Below are positions 12,161 to 23,977 of a stretch of DNA of 64,000 nt, one piece after another; the first letter of the stretch is position 1, and each line of letters opens with the position of its first letter. The notes under the pieces were generated by a model. That model had not been told where the DNA came from. It worked only from the letters and a program-made list of their open reading frames with translations, and made no database searches. Source of the stretch: Atrina japonica. Its lineage: Eukaryota > Mollusca > Bivalvia > Pterioida > Pinnidae. The stretch is from NCBI GenBank assembly GCA_030159075.1, contig BROG01000266.1, positions 209,501 through 273,500 of the forward strand. Reading direction: 5' to 3'. Both the position numbers and the translations under genes were made by a program.

Positions 12161-12610
12161 AGATCTGACTTATCGTCCATCTAAGTAAAACATCCAAAAC
12201 ATCCAAAGTAAGATCTAACTTATCGTCCATCTAAGTAAAACTTCCAAAACATCCAAAGTAAGATCTGACTTATCGTCCATCTAAGTAAAACTTCCAAAAC
12301 ATCCAAAGTAAGATCCGACTTATTGCCCATCTAAGTAAAACTTCCAAAACATCCAAAGTAAGATCTAAATTATCGTCCATCTAAGTAAAACTTCCAAAAC
12401 ATCCAAAGTAAGATCTGACTTATCGTCCATCTAAGTAAAACTTCCAAAACATCCAAAGTAAGATCTAACTTATCGTCCATCTAAATAAAACTTCCAAAAC
12501 ATCCAAAGTAAGATCTAACTTATCGTCCATCTAAGTAAAACATCCAAAACATCCAAAGTAAGATCTAACTTATCGTCCATCTAGGTAAAACTTCCAAAAC
12601 ATCCAAAGTA
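12161..12610. repeat. 50-bp minisatellite, 9 units of equal length
   Basis: Units begin AGATCTAACTTATCGTCCAT and continue CTAAGTAAAACTTCCAAAAC ATCCAAAGTA. They start every 50 bp from 12161 to 12561, without indels and with few substitutions (CTAACT/CTGACT/CCGACT, CTTCC/CATCC). Confidence 0.95.
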
Positions 12611-12767
12611 AGATTAGGTATGTACATGTATTCAAATTTTGAATTCCGTAATTAAGGTATTGTTCACTTTGTAATAGGAAAATCATAACTTTGACTCCTC
12701 ATGTAAAAGACATGAATGTGTTTGATTTTCAATATCCACAAATTTTACAAACAATTATTTATGTTGA

Positions 12768-12830
12768 AATAAAAGTTGAGCTTGAAAGTGGAGTATTTTC
12801 TCCAATACTCAACTTGATTGCTGCAGGGGC
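12768..12830. mobile_element. fragment related to the 3046-3448 MITE
   Basis: AAATAAAAGTTGAGCTTGA and CCAATACTCAACTTG match the subterminal region of that element. Its GGGCCC ends are missing. Confidence 0.45.
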
Positions 12831-13125
12831 ATGATCTGTTAAACTTTCAAAATAGAAAAAAACATTCTGTTCTGTTGAACTTACAAAGATTTTTTGTTTC
12901 AATAACTAATGATGTTAATAGGTGTATATACACATATCATATACAAATATTTAGGCACCATAAAGTAAAACAAAATGATCATGTTCTAGTCTTCCAACAC
13001 AGCTAGACACCCATATGTACATGTTTATGTATATAGCTCACCTATTAGAAGTTGAGTGGGTGGGCATGTGCTGTCACCTCTACATGTACATAAACTAAAC
13101 TTACATGGAATAAACGCTATACAAG

Positions 13126-13321
13126 CCACAAAATAACAGAAATCATGGTAACCATTTACAGGTTATGCTAAATAGGATTACAGTAACCTGCAGGTTATGA
13201 TAGCAATACTGAAGACTTTAAAAATGAATTCATCAAGAGTGAAAGGGAGGTTACTCAGTGATTTGTAGTTGTCGTAACCTCCATGTTACCTAAACGATCG
13301 CTCCCCTAATATTTTGTGGTT
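13126..13321. mobile_element. MITE family F (CCACAAAATA ends)
   Basis: The left CCACAAAATAACAG is mirrored by the right CTAATATTTTGTGG. Inside are inverted GGTAAC/GTTACC motifs. A related end occurs near 26720-26750. Confidence 0.6.
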
Positions 13322-13664
13322 TGCCATTTGCCATACAAAAATGTATGATTCAAATCTGAATTACATTTTAGTTCTGTATTTTTGGCAAAAATGACCCTGT
13401 TTTGGACGTTTGTTTTCAGTGCTGTGATTAAGAAGATTGGTTAAAGTCTTGTTAATATTTAAATATGTTGGTAATAGGATGTGATCTTTGTTATCTTTGA
13501 TTACTCGATGTCTGAAATGATTTTGCCATTGTTTCATTTTCTCTGCTGATAAATCTGAAGAATCATATATTTTTGTATGATAATGGTAAAGGAAATAAAA
13601 TATATCTGCGTAACCCACTTTTGGAAATGAATAAATATAGCGTATATCGATTATCAAACCCTGA
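13322..13664. other. no recognisable feature
   Basis: AT-rich DNA with a chance minus-strand ORF that has no recognisable domain. Confidence 0.45.
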
Positions 13665-13885
13665 AATCAAATTTGGACTGCCCATTTCAAAGAATGCCTG
13701 AATGGTTAAGTCCACTGTCAGAATATCATGGGTGTATGATTAAGAATAAGAATTTAATGATAATTTTACATGCAATATGAACTCCTTTAATTTTCACGCC
13801 TGTATTATTAGTGGACCGTACAATTGCTTTATTTTAGTGAGTCTACATGTAAAATGACCACAGAGGTTGATAAGTTAGGTATCAA
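13665..13885 (+). mobile_element. family D element
   Basis: Has CCATTTCAAAGAATGCCTGA, AGTCCACTGTCAGAATATCA and, near the right, GTGAGTCTACATGTAAAATG and AGAGGTTGATAAGTTA, as in the copy at 48795. Confidence 0.6.
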
Positions 13886-15737
13886 GGTATTATATCTGGT
13901 TTAATCTTAAAAATTAAGGAATTGTTACATAATTATTAAAGTCTGCTAAATAAAATATTGAATGGGCTTGTTCAAAGAATTACATAAAATTTGAATTATC
14001 ATTACTTGTTTTTCCCACCACAGAATATTTCCTCTTACATCTGTAATTCAAGTGCACAGGGGTTAAAAGCACTATACATGTGTAAAGTGTCTTAGGCATT
14101 TTGGGTTCTCAAAATTAACCCATAAATATTACTGAAATATAGGTATTTTATTAATTTTTAAGGTATTAAGTACATGTAAAAGTATTTATTTATGTTAATT
14201 GGTCAAGAAATTACCATAAACAGAAGTTTACACACTCAAAATCTTTTGACTTTCCTACAGAACAATCCGTGACTGAGTATCGGATATCCTTGTCAGTTGG
14301 ATAAAAGAAAACCGTAAATTACATACCAAAATAAACTGATTAATACAAAAAAAAAACCATGGAGTTAAGTTTCCGATAGTCTCTATGTAATTTTCTGTAC
14401 ACTTCTGCAGATGATCCACAATGATATGTCAGTTACTGGTGAGAATACGATAAATATGATGTCATGAATTTCAAAGTGTTAATATCCCACTGAACTTCAT
14501 AGTTATTTCATTATTGGTTTGCTAATTAGATGTGTTTGTCTAGACTGTTCATTCTGAGGATATAGAACAGTAATATCACATGTATATGTGAGTTATATAT
14601 ATATATATATATATGTGATATAATACAGTTTAAATGGACCATTAACATCAATATCTTTGTCCCTCGAGATTTTCTCTCTCTCATCATATCCAATTGCATA
14701 TCATGTTTCCTTCAAATTAAGGAAATCATTTTTGGGTTCTTTGTAAAAATTCAATGTTTTTTTTGTGTGTTCAGTAATAAATATTTACATACCGACCGCA
14801 AGTACAATGTATATAGAGCGACGTATTGGATTTGTCAGTATTTGCAGTCACGTGACTCCAGTGTTAACCGCTTTACATTTTGGCATAGGAATGCATGAAT
14901 GAATCATTAAAGAATAAAATATCACATATTTACTTCTTATTTATTTAATCTTAGAAGCCATACATTACCAAAAAAACAAAAATCGCAAAAAGAAATTGGA
15001 AACAAGACTAAATCTACATCTATAGCACACTGTACAGCATCCAGGCCCATAACGCGATATATCTAGATCATGTTATAATGTTATGACCAGAACCACAGAC
15101 CACAAAAATGAAAGTTTGCTTTGTAGTTACAACAGGAAAAAAGAAAGTTAGGCCTAGTGCAACTTTGTCAAGCATCTCTGATAAACATGTTGATTTGTTT
15201 GCCTTCACCGGATATTCCAGTCCGAAGAAATTCGTCACTCGCATCGCGTAAAATTCAATGTGTAGCACTTTGTGCTGCACAGAATTTTTTTTCATAATCC
15301 ATTGAATTAATACTCAATGCTTTTCAAAAAATGAAAAACAATCCTTGAATACATGAATTTTGTATGTGCAGTGTTCTCGAAGGTAACAAGTTGCTTTCAA
15401 ATGATAACTGAAAAATTTTGACTCATCAACAAATTGACCCGCAGAAATTTTTGTTTTACTTTGAACGATGCATTTCGCCACATTTAACAATTTGTCAGTT
15501 GTCAGTTTTTCATGGTAAAGGAGAGAACCTGGTTATGCTGACAACAAAGTACATATATGTTTTGTGCTCAGAAAAAAACCGAACTAGCCTTCAGGACACA
15601 AACCAGCTAACTACTTATGTGTCCATTTGCAAGAAAAGACATCTTTCTGGCAGTAAACTGACAAAATTTCTCATGTATTCAGCGCATGTTCCTGTGGGCT
15701 CAAATCGGCGATGACTCTAAGGTGAGGGACTTCATGA
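13886..15737. other. no gene; short (TA)n tract
   Basis: A (TA)n run lies at about 14594-14616. The remainder is AT-rich with chance ORFs only. Confidence 0.5.
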
Positions 15738-15828
15738 TTTGACTCATTCATTGCTAAAAATGCATTTTGACTGTCCTAAATCATTGATTTATAGAAGAGT
15801 CCATTTTTACAGGGGTTGATGATTTAAA
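15738..15828 (-). mobile_element. family C short element
   Basis: Shows TCATTGATTTATAGAAGAGT and CAGGGGTTGATGATTTAA, matching the other copies. Confidence 0.65.
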
Positions 15829-17177
15829 GCATGAATGCACTGTGGAGTACTTATGATCTCTCAAACCAGGCTATAATATGCTGACAGTTTTTTCACTTTT
15901 CAAAATAATCTTTATGAACCCTTGTCAATTTTTATTCATTCCAGTAACTGATAGAGCAGAATTTCTTTATGTTTCAGAATTTGTAACGCAATAACGATTG
16001 TGAAGCAGACCAAACGTCGTTTATTTTTTCAGCTTCATTCAATAATTATAAAAATGAAACAATTTTGGTACTGCTATAATTAAATCATTCAGGTACACCA
16101 TTCATGAGATTGTGTAATTAACTAAGTAAACAAAAGTGATTTGCATACTTAACTCTTGACACGTACCTGTAGTTACACTCATAATTATGTTTAAATTGTT
16201 ACTCATTCTAGGCATTTGTATAGAAAAAATACACAATTTTACCATCACCTCGTCACTATGGCGATCAAAGAATAAAAAATAGAATCATAATCAGGTTTGA
16301 ATTTGCAACATCACACTCCTTAGAAATGAGGTGGAATTTTTTTAGTGGCAATAACATTTTTAATCGAGATAATTATTGTCATCTAGTTGACTAGAAGTGT
16401 AAAGAAGTGTACATGCATGATTTTTCAATTACTTTCTGTGTTTTTTATGCATATTTCAACAGATTCATTCTTCATTTTCTTGAAAAGAATTCAATTTAAC
16501 TTCAAGGAAATTTGTTAAAATTTTCCTGTTGAACAACTTATTTTTGCACATAATCATGTACAATCAGGCCTTTTTCTGTCAGTTTTGGAAAAATGCCACT
16601 GGCGACAATTGGGAATTTGAATGTGAATTTGTGTTAATTTGGAAAAAATTGTTTGCACCCATGGAAATCTAACTCTAATGAAATCCCTTTTTAAAAATGC
16701 ATTTCCCTTTACATTAATCTATTTTGCCATTATGGTCTTGGCCTTGACACCAAATTGAGAAATTGTTTTCTTCAAATTGGGAAAAAAAAAATATAGAAAA
16801 ATCCGGACAATGTATGGACCTTCCTCATTCCTCCAGTCTTTGTGTTAAGTTCTGATTTAATGTAAAATATTTTGGTATGGTAAATATTCCCTAGATAACT
16901 GTTTATCAAATCAAATTTATTTCGTGATAATTGTTTCAAATTGAGATCCTGTAATACTCTCGTACAGAAAGAGAATTATCATATAGTTCCGATTTGATTT
17001 GGTGACCACTGAAGATAAATTTAGACCAAATTTCTGGGGTAAACTTTATAACACTATAGCAAAACGTGGATCAGCATTATAGCACTTACATGAAAAGATG
17101 TTCATTGGCAGATTGTCAGAGGTCAACTGCTTAAAATGATCTTGTGGTAGCTTAGAGAGCATATCACTTGGAAACAG
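15829..17177. other. no gene; old repeat relic at 16566-16815
   Basis: The 16566-16815 segment (GGCCTTTTTCTGTC, CATTTCCCTTTACATTAAT, CAAATTGGGAAA) resembles 45636-45800 and shares an AGGGCTTTTTCTG-type start with 30340. It looks like a decayed transposon family. Nothing else was recognised. Confidence 0.45.
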
Positions 17178-17345
17178 GGCCTCCGTGGCTGAGTGATTAG
17201 AGCATCACGTTTTTTAAATCATGAAGTCTCTAGAGTCTGTTCACTGCAGATTCGAGCCCTGCTGGAACCTAAGCTGATTTTTGTGGGAAAGTTTGCCAGT
17301 TTTGAATGTTGCGAAAGTTGCGAAAGGCTGGTGGTCTCTTCCCTA
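17178..17345 (+). mobile_element. SINE family G (head and part of body)
   Basis: The head GGCCTCCGTGGCTGAGTGAT resembles a serine/leucine-type tRNA A box. A B-box-like GATTCGAGCCC follows at about 17250. The body shows GGAACCTAAGCTGATTTTTG and GTGGTCTCTTCC. The 3' part is lost after about 17345. Confidence 0.75.
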
Positions 17346-18220
17346 GTACATTGTAACTGGGTTAATTTCTTCGCCAAGTGCTTGGCGTATATGAAGTGGA
17401 AGATACAGGTCTTAAATCTGATGTGAAGGTCCTGTGTCAAGGTAGGCGTGGCACTAAATGCATTTTAGCTGCATTGGCATAATTCCATAGCACAGGTCAA
17501 AATGTATGTCATTTCATGTAAAACTGGTGACTTTTCCATTTAAGGGAAAAGTTCTTGGCATTATGTAAACAATAAAAAACATTAGATAATGAGATCAGAA
17601 GTATAGTTTTGCATTTACTAAACAAAAATTTAAGTCAAAAGGAAATGATTTACATCTAGATAATTACTGCTACAGTGAAAGTGATTTTGTTTCCTACTAA
17701 TCTTGACAATTTTCCTGTGGAATTTCTGTTTTATCGCTTGTTTCCCCATTCCGAAAGATGATTTTGCTTGGTTTATCCAATAAGAATATTCAACAATTGA
17801 CAGCAATGCTGTTGTACAAGTAATTTTTAATCGTTTCAGACCTACATGTATCTTATTTCTGACATTATTAAATTTTCTCAGTAATGTGGAAAGGAATATA
17901 GTAATACATACAATGTATTAGAAAGCAAATCCTTTGCTTTTCTTTATCTAGAATTTCCAATTGGAAAACAACTCCAGATAATTTTGGTTCATTGAATTGT
18001 GTAATCTGAATCATTTATGAACAATGATATCAGTATTAATCATCTGGAGATAAAATTTATCTTCATTAAATTTCCCCAATTTCTGTGTCGGGAGATTTAT
18101 TAACTTCAGCATCGTCATTTAAGTAATTTGAAATGATATCGCAACCACTTAACACAGATAGATTAGACTTCATGAGTTTGTCTCTTTTTATCATATTACA
18201 CGTATCAGTTATTTCCCTTT
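17346..18220. other. no recognisable feature
   Basis: AT-rich intronic DNA. Confidence 0.5.
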
Positions 18221-18296
18221 AAGGGGCTTCTGTGGCCGATTTTTGTGAGGAAGTTTGCCAGTTTACTTGCAGAAAGCCGGTGGTCCCCTGTTTCAC
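18221..18296 (+). mobile_element. SINE family G with internal deletion
   Basis: GGGGCTTCTGTGGCCGA from the head joins directly to TTTTTGTGAGGAAGTTTGCC from the body, so the middle of the element is missing. Confidence 0.6.
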
Positions 18297-18299
18297 AGA

Positions 18300-19045
18300 T
18301 TTCTTATGACCAGAGCTTTCGTTTGGTACCATGACTTTTGACCTAGAGACCTTGACCTAACTTTTGAAAAACATTAACCTTGGCTATATCGTCACATATA
18401 GATTTCATATGACCAGAGCTTTCATTTGGTGTCTTGACTTTTGACCTACAAGTGTAGTGACCTTGACTTCAGAATTTGACCTACTTTTGAAAAATTTGAA
18501 CCTTGGCTGTATCTTTCAAACAATGAGGGATATGCTTTTGATATTTCACATATAGATTTCTTATGACCAGAGCTATTATTTGGTGTCTTGACTTTTGGCC
18601 TAGTGACCTTGACCTCGGAATTTGACCTACTTTTCAAAAACTTAAACCTTCACCATATCTTTTAAAACCATGAGGGATAAGGCTTTGATATTTCATATAT
18701 AGATTTCTTTTGACCAGAGTATTCACTTGGTACCTTGACTTTTGATCAAGTGAGCTTGACCTAGAAATTTGAGCTACTTTAAAAAAAAATTAACCTTGGC
18801 TATATCTTTAAAGCCATGAGACATAGGGCTTTGATATTTGACATATAGATTCCCTATGGCCAGAGCTTTCATTTGGTACCTTTACTTTTGACCTAGTGAC
18901 CCTGACCTTGGACTTTGACCTAGTTTTGAAAACTTAAAGTCAAAATATTTACCACACCATGACCTTAAAACCTGACAGCTGTAGGTCAAACACATATTTT
19001 GAAAATTTACACACCATTCCGGCGAGCTTTGTTGTCTTCTGACAA
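18300..19045. repeat. tandem repeat, about 146-bp unit, 5 diverged copies
   Basis: GACCAGAGCTTTCATTTGGT (or variants) recurs at about 18308, 18411, 18565, 18712 and 18858, each followed by TTGACTTTTGACCTAGTGAC, CTTGACC and AACCTTGGCTATATC. Spacing is 101, 154, 147 and 146 bp. A related single region is at 48485-48794. Confidence 0.85.
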
Positions 19046-19775
19046 CTTTTGTTAAAAAGTATTTGCACCTCTATTTTTTTCTATGTCAGTACTAAAAATT
19101 TATGCTAGAAAGCAAATAGCCTATAAAGACAAAAATCTAGAGTATATTTATGCTTTGCCAGAATCTGGCAAAAGTCGAGACCTCGACAGAGATTATTCGG
19201 ATGTACAAGGATCAACAATTCTGTGTAAGAGATTGGTCTTAGAACAGGTTATATATGGTCTGTAATGTTGATTAAGTTAAGATCATTTTTCATCTTCAAA
19301 ATTAATTTATCTCCTGACAGACTGAGTTTAGTTCACCACAGTGAAACTCTTTTGAGTCCTGGGCCAAGCACCATAACACTTGGGAATGAAAATTTTACTG
19401 AACTTTGGTTACCCCTGAAATCTGATTGGCTAAACAGGCCAAGTTGAGAATATTCTCAGAATTATCATGTATATTCTTAAGTTTATGTTGCCAGGGTCTA
19501 GAGTCATCTGTATAAATATTTCACAAGTAGCTCAATGTTTTAAATGTAAATGAGCTGAGAACACATTTTTTCATTTGATAAATGATCTCCTAGTCATTCT
19601 TTAAAAAACTGAATTAGAATTAGTTAAGTCATACAAAAATTAACATTTCTAAAATTTTCTTCAGATAAGCAAAATTCTATCATTATTTAAGCAGAACTGC
19701 AATCAGGTGGCGCTCATAGACTTATGAATGCCAACTGGACAAAGGCAAATTCCATGAAGTTCATTAGCATGTTTT
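19046..19775. other. no recognisable feature
   Basis: Two short plus-strand ORFs here have no recognisable domain. Confidence 0.45.
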
Positions 19776-19974
19776 TACAGTAGAACCTGTCTTGAGAGGT
19801 CGCTGTTATGAAAGACCACCTGTCATTTGAGACCACATTTTGAAATTAACTTAGTTAAATATCTCTGTCAATAATACCTTTTTTGAGAGACCACCTGTCT
19901 TGAGAGACCACCTGTCTTGAGAGAGCATATTCCATTAGCAGAAATGATGGTCTCTCAAGACAGGTTCTACTGTA
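19776..19974. mobile_element. family A MITE, intact, 199 bp
   Basis: A perfect 23-bp inverted repeat: TACAGTAGAACCTGTCTTGA plus GAG at the left, and its reverse complement at the right. The outer TA pair fits a TA target duplication with a CAGT terminus, as in Tc1/mariner elements. The interior has GAGACCACCTGTCTTGAGAG repeated twice. No ORF. Confidence 0.9.
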
Positions 19975-20557
19975 TTTAAAAATAGTTAAAAAATGAGTGG
20001 AGCTTATTTTCATATAGGCTTAAATCAATATTAATAACAAAAAAGCAGAGTTTGACATTTTGACAAGGATGAGATTTAATACTGTTAATCCTTTTATTTT
20101 ATGTTTTTTTCTTGTTGATAACCATGGATACAATTGATCGTATATAATTTGATATCTTGTTATCAAGGAAATACCACTTTTGCAAGTGATGATTTAACAT
20201 TTGCTTTGACAAAACCTCAAACCAGGTGGTAGGCAGTAGGAGTTCCAAGCAAAAAGAGAGATACTTATAACTAACATCAGAAAAACATTTTGTCAGACTG
20301 CGAAAATTATTGAATACTTTTAATGTACAATGTAGGTAGGTTTTAGTAATCGATTTTACTCATTGTTTCATAACTTCCACAAGTATTTTGCGAGTCCATC
20401 AATAAAAGTATAAAAATTGTTACCAGTTAAAACAGCGAACATGGATTGAATAATTTAAGTTATTGTTGATATGAAACAATTCTGATGGGAAAATGAAACT
20501 GATGCATGACCTGATAAGTTTCGACTTCCACTGGAGTACATTGTAGCTATATATACA

Positions 20558-20608
<51 letters not shown>

Positions 20609-20930
20609 GTGATATTTTAACAAAAATCTCTCTGAACAACTATGTTGCAAATGTACATGACAACCCAAATGGGGTGACCAGATGTAAATAAAAATTGAAT
20701 CTAAAAAAGAAAAATACCTTGAGATTTAATATTTTCTTTGGATTCAAGAAGACATTTTTGCATTATATTTTTCTGCAGAATCACCAGCTATGGGCTGACT
20801 TGTGTGAAATCTTCAATGCTATTTTCATCAAATTATTACATGTACCTCTGCAGCTTAACATGTATGGCATACATTTCATGATTTATATTAAATAATGTTT
20901 TGTCTCTAATAGCTGAAAAGTTTAACTTAA
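19975..20930. other. no gene; (TA)n tract at about 20565-20606
   Basis: A perfect TA dinucleotide run lies within AT-rich DNA. No coding signal. Confidence 0.6.
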
Positions 20931-21029
20931 TTTAACTCACAATGTATCAACCCCTAAACAAAAATAGACTCTTCTCTAAATCAATGACTTAGACCAGTCC
21001 AAATGTGTCTTTAGGGATGAATGAGTTAA
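20931..21029 (+). mobile_element. family C short element
   Basis: TTAACTCACAATGTATCAACCCCTAAAC-type left end (shortened here) with AATCAATGACTTAGACCAGT and TCTTTAGGGATGAATGAGTT. The ends form an inverted TTAACTCA/TGAGTTAA pair. Confidence 0.7.
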
Positions 21030-21480
21030 TTAAGTAGCAGGATTATGACATTACTTTAGAAAGGCCTTCAATGGAAAGCCAATGGTTTCTTTGCTAGATG
21101 GCATAGCAAAAACCAGAATGTGTATTTATGATGTCTCTCATCTGTCCATCCATTGGCATAAACAATTTGCTTTAGCTGTTACATATAGCTCTGTTGTGAG
21201 AAAATCATTTGGAGTATCACATTAATGTAACTCTATAATAGAAGATGATAAGTTTACCATGACCATAAATTTATGCCTTGACATTTGACCCCTAACCCAT
21301 AGAAAAGGATTCAACTTATTTTTGCAAAGTTTTCATCATCAACTCTAAATTGTCCGCCAATCAAAAACTATCACCTGTACCGTTTTTCTACTTATGAATG
21401 TGCTAAGGTTTAGCCTTAGCATAATCAGCCAGCAGGTTAAAACAGAAATCCTTTTTATAATGCCCTCTGGTGTCAGTTTA
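21030..21480. other. no recognisable feature
   Basis: AT-rich DNA leading into the 46-bp array. Confidence 0.5.
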
Positions 21481-22178
21481 AGAAACAACATTTGCTGAGG
21501 GAATTGTCTAAATGAATCACAGACAATATTTGCCAATGTGCTGAGGGTATCCTCTAAATGAATCACTGACAATTTTGGCCTATGTGTTGAGGAAATCTTA
21601 TAAATGAATCACAGATAATTTTGGTTTATGTGCTGAGGGAATCCTCTAAATGAATCACAGACAATTTTGGCCTATGTGTTGAGGAAATCCTCTAAATGAA
21701 TCACAGATAATTTTTAACTATGTGCTGAGGGAATCCTCTAAATGAATCTCAGACAATTTTGGCCTATGTGCTAAGGGAATCTTCTAAATGAATCACAGAC
21801 AATTTTGGCCTATGTGCTGAGGGAATCCTATAAATGAATCACAGACAATTTTGGCCTATGTGTCGAGGGAATCCTCTAATGAATCACAGACAATTTTGAT
21901 TTATGTGCTGCGGGAATCCTTTAAATGAATCACAGACAATTTTGGCCTTTGTGCTGAGGGAATCCTATAAATGAATCACAGACAATTTTGGCCTGTGTGT
22001 TGAGGGAATTCTCTAAATGAATCACAGACAATTTTTGCTTATGTGCTGAGGGAATCCTATTAATGAATCACATACAATTTTGGCCTATGTGCTGAGGGAA
22101 TCCTATAAATGAATCACAGACAATTTTGGCCTATTTGCTGAGGAAATCCTCTCAATGAATCACAGATAATTTTGGGTC
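21481..22178. repeat. 46-bp minisatellite, about 15 units
   Basis: The unit is GACAATTTTGGCCTATGTGC then TGAGGGAATCCTCTAAATGA ATCACA. Units vary at GTGCTGAGG/GTGTTGAGG and CCTCT/CCTAT. One unit has a single-base deletion (CTCTAATGAATC at about 21875). Confidence 0.95.
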
Positions 22179-22470
22179 ATGAACTGGGCCTGACTTTTGT
22201 CTAAACATTTTGCCAACTTTAACCAATCCTGAAATCTGATTGATTAGGCCATAATAAAAAAAATCCTAGATTCTCATCCCCGCCCGCCCCGATTTTCACG
22301 CCCGCCCCGATTTTTTTTATTTTTGAATTTACGTTTTAAACGAATATAGTCGACCGGAAATATCCCGTGTCTTGTCCGATTCCGTTCCGTAATGTTCTTG
22401 TTTCAGATGACTTCCGGTGGTTATTTTTATATTAAAAAGCAGACAACATGATCTTCGCCGTTATTTCATA

Positions 22471-22563
22471 AGAAAATCTAAGACGTTAGCTGATTGGTTG
22501 ATAATAATGCAACAATGAATGTGCATTTGCGATCAACCAATCAACGAACGTCTTAGATTTTCT
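22471..22563. repeat. 93-bp hairpin inside the transposon
   Basis: Arms of about 32 bp (AGAAAATCTAAGACGTT and GATTGGTTGAT against ATCAACCAATC and AACGTCTTAGATTTTCT) flank a 29-bp loop, with only a few mismatches. It could be a nested micro-element or a structural part of the host transposon. Confidence 0.75.
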
Positions 22564-22821
22564 TCTGTTCAAAATGGAGACAGACGACGTGAATACAAAA
22601 AACGACGTGTAGCTAGAATAAACATCTCAGAGATATGGAATTATGTCTTGTCATAACTTAATGACAATGGATTTATAAATCTTAAAGATCAAGTGAGCAT
22701 ATCAACAAATATCGGACGTCAGTGATAAGAAATAGGTGGTTGAGATGATCGCTAAACTGCTGTGAAAATGGCACAGCATCTTGCTACGAAGAAAATATAT
22801 GGGGGACTTCTGCCCCGATAG

Positions 22822-23611
22822 TTCGGCCCAGTTTTTCGGCTAGATAAGCGACAGTTACTGTTGGAAAATCTAAAAACGGAACGTTCGTTTGATGTGACCC
22901 TGAATGCAAAGTTGGCAATATTGTGCTTTTTCTTGGCAACTATATTCAGTTTTCCCAGAACTCTGATGGTTCTGAAAAATATTCAGAAAAATAAGTTTTC
23001 CCAGAACTCGGATGGTTCTGAAAAAAGTAACAATGATCCTGTGCAGGATGCATTCAGTTTTCTTATGTCTGCAGCATCAAAGGCAAACTATTTACCCGAG
23101 AAGCATAGCAACACAGTTAATGACAAAATAAAGCTACAGAATGCGGCGGTACGATTTACCCAAAAACAAAAAACTACCCAAAAAGACCCCAAAACATAAA
23201 AAACCACCCAAAAACAATTAAATCGAAATAAGTTTGCATCAATAATAATTTTTAAATGCATTTTCTTCTGTATAAATATTTCATAGACAGCTAGAAATTA
23301 AAAAAATCAACATTTATCACTTCTCATGGAACTTGGATAAAACAGCATTATCAAATTCAAAGTCAAAAACATCTACAGTCATAAAAGATATTCATCATAT
23401 TATAATAAGATTGCTAAAATTGTTATGTTTTAAATGTTTTTTGTTGTTGTGTTTTTGGGGTCATTTTGGATGTTTTTTGGGGTCATTTTGGATGTTTTTT
23501 GGGTCTTTTGGAATGTTTTTTGGGTAAATCGTGCTGCCCTACAGAATGACATTATTGATCGGCTACAAGAGCAAAATGTAGGTTTTCTTAGTGCCAATGT
23601 TAACACTCTTG
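22822..23611 (+). pseudogene. broken ORF of unknown family inside the transposon
   Basis: An open frame runs from a possible acceptor (TTCTGCCCCGATAG, ending 22821) to a good donor (CTTG|GTAAGT at 23611). It is broken twice. A 46-bp direct duplication (GTTTTCCCAGAACTC at 22949 and 22995) shifts the frame. A 395-bp transposon at 23144-23538 splits it. Across the target duplication the reading continues from NDKIKLQ to NDIIDRLQEQNVGFL, ending NVNTLG. The central part reads NNDPVQDAFSFLMSAASKAN. I do not recognise the domain. An ATG at 22574 opens a 12-codon frame (METDDVNTKNDV) that might be a first exon. Host origin (captured exon) or an ancestral transposon gene are both possible. Confidence 0.5.
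23144..23538. mobile_element. 395-bp nested transposon with 10-bp target duplication
   Basis: Ends CGGCGGTACGATTTACCCAA and TTGGGTAAATCGTGCTGCC form imperfect inverted repeats. They are flanked by identical CTACAGAATG at 23134-23143 and 23539-23548. The right half repeats GGGGTCATTTTGGATGTTTT. A 10-bp duplication is compatible with Mutator-like elements, but no transposase is present. Confidence 0.85.
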
Positions 23612-23977
23612 GTAAGTGGTTTATTCATACATTGGCTGTCTGTCTATGGTAGCCTACATTGATGAAAATCATCATACATTAGAATGAATGGGATGCCATA
23701 TACCAGCACCTCTTGCTCATTTGAAGGGGTATTGACGGCCTTCAAGCAAGAAAAAAACGCAAGTAGGATTTCTTGTTTTTGACATGACATTGGTTACATA
23801 AAACTATGAAAGCTTAACAATGTCTTTTTTTTTCACTGTTTGCCGGGTCAATTTAGTCATTTTCAGTGTCCAATTCCATTTCAGAAAAAATAAAAAATAA
23901 AAAATAAAATTTGCCCCCCCGCCCCAAATTTTTTGAAAAATGGATGAGAATCTAGCAATTTTTTTATTATGGCCTTA

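Larger units (their letters stand above)
22247..23974. mobile_element. 1.73-kb TIR DNA transposon with TTA target duplication
   Basis: The left end GGCCATAATAAAAAAAATCC continues TAGATTCTCATCC. The right end is its inverse, GGATGAGAATCTAGCAATTT...ATTATGGCC. TTA flanks both sides (22244-22246, 23975-23977), a 3-bp target duplication of the TWA type known for PIF/Harbinger. C-rich CCCGCCCCGATTTT and GCCCCAAATTTT blocks sit just inside the ends. It contains a 93-bp hairpin, a broken ORF and a second nested transposon. No transposase was recognised, so it is probably non-autonomous; superfamily is inferred only from the duplication. Confidence 0.8.

Noticed and set aside
17178..17260. Genuine tRNA gene (also at 34109, 54811, 61091)
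   Set aside because: A- and B-box-like words are present, but arms do not pair well, a SINE body follows, and many diverged copies exist.
22861..23199. A 112-codon protein taken as a normal gene
   Set aside because: It has no ATG at that point, contains a 46-bp duplication that shifts frame, and its C-terminus comes from the nested transposon.
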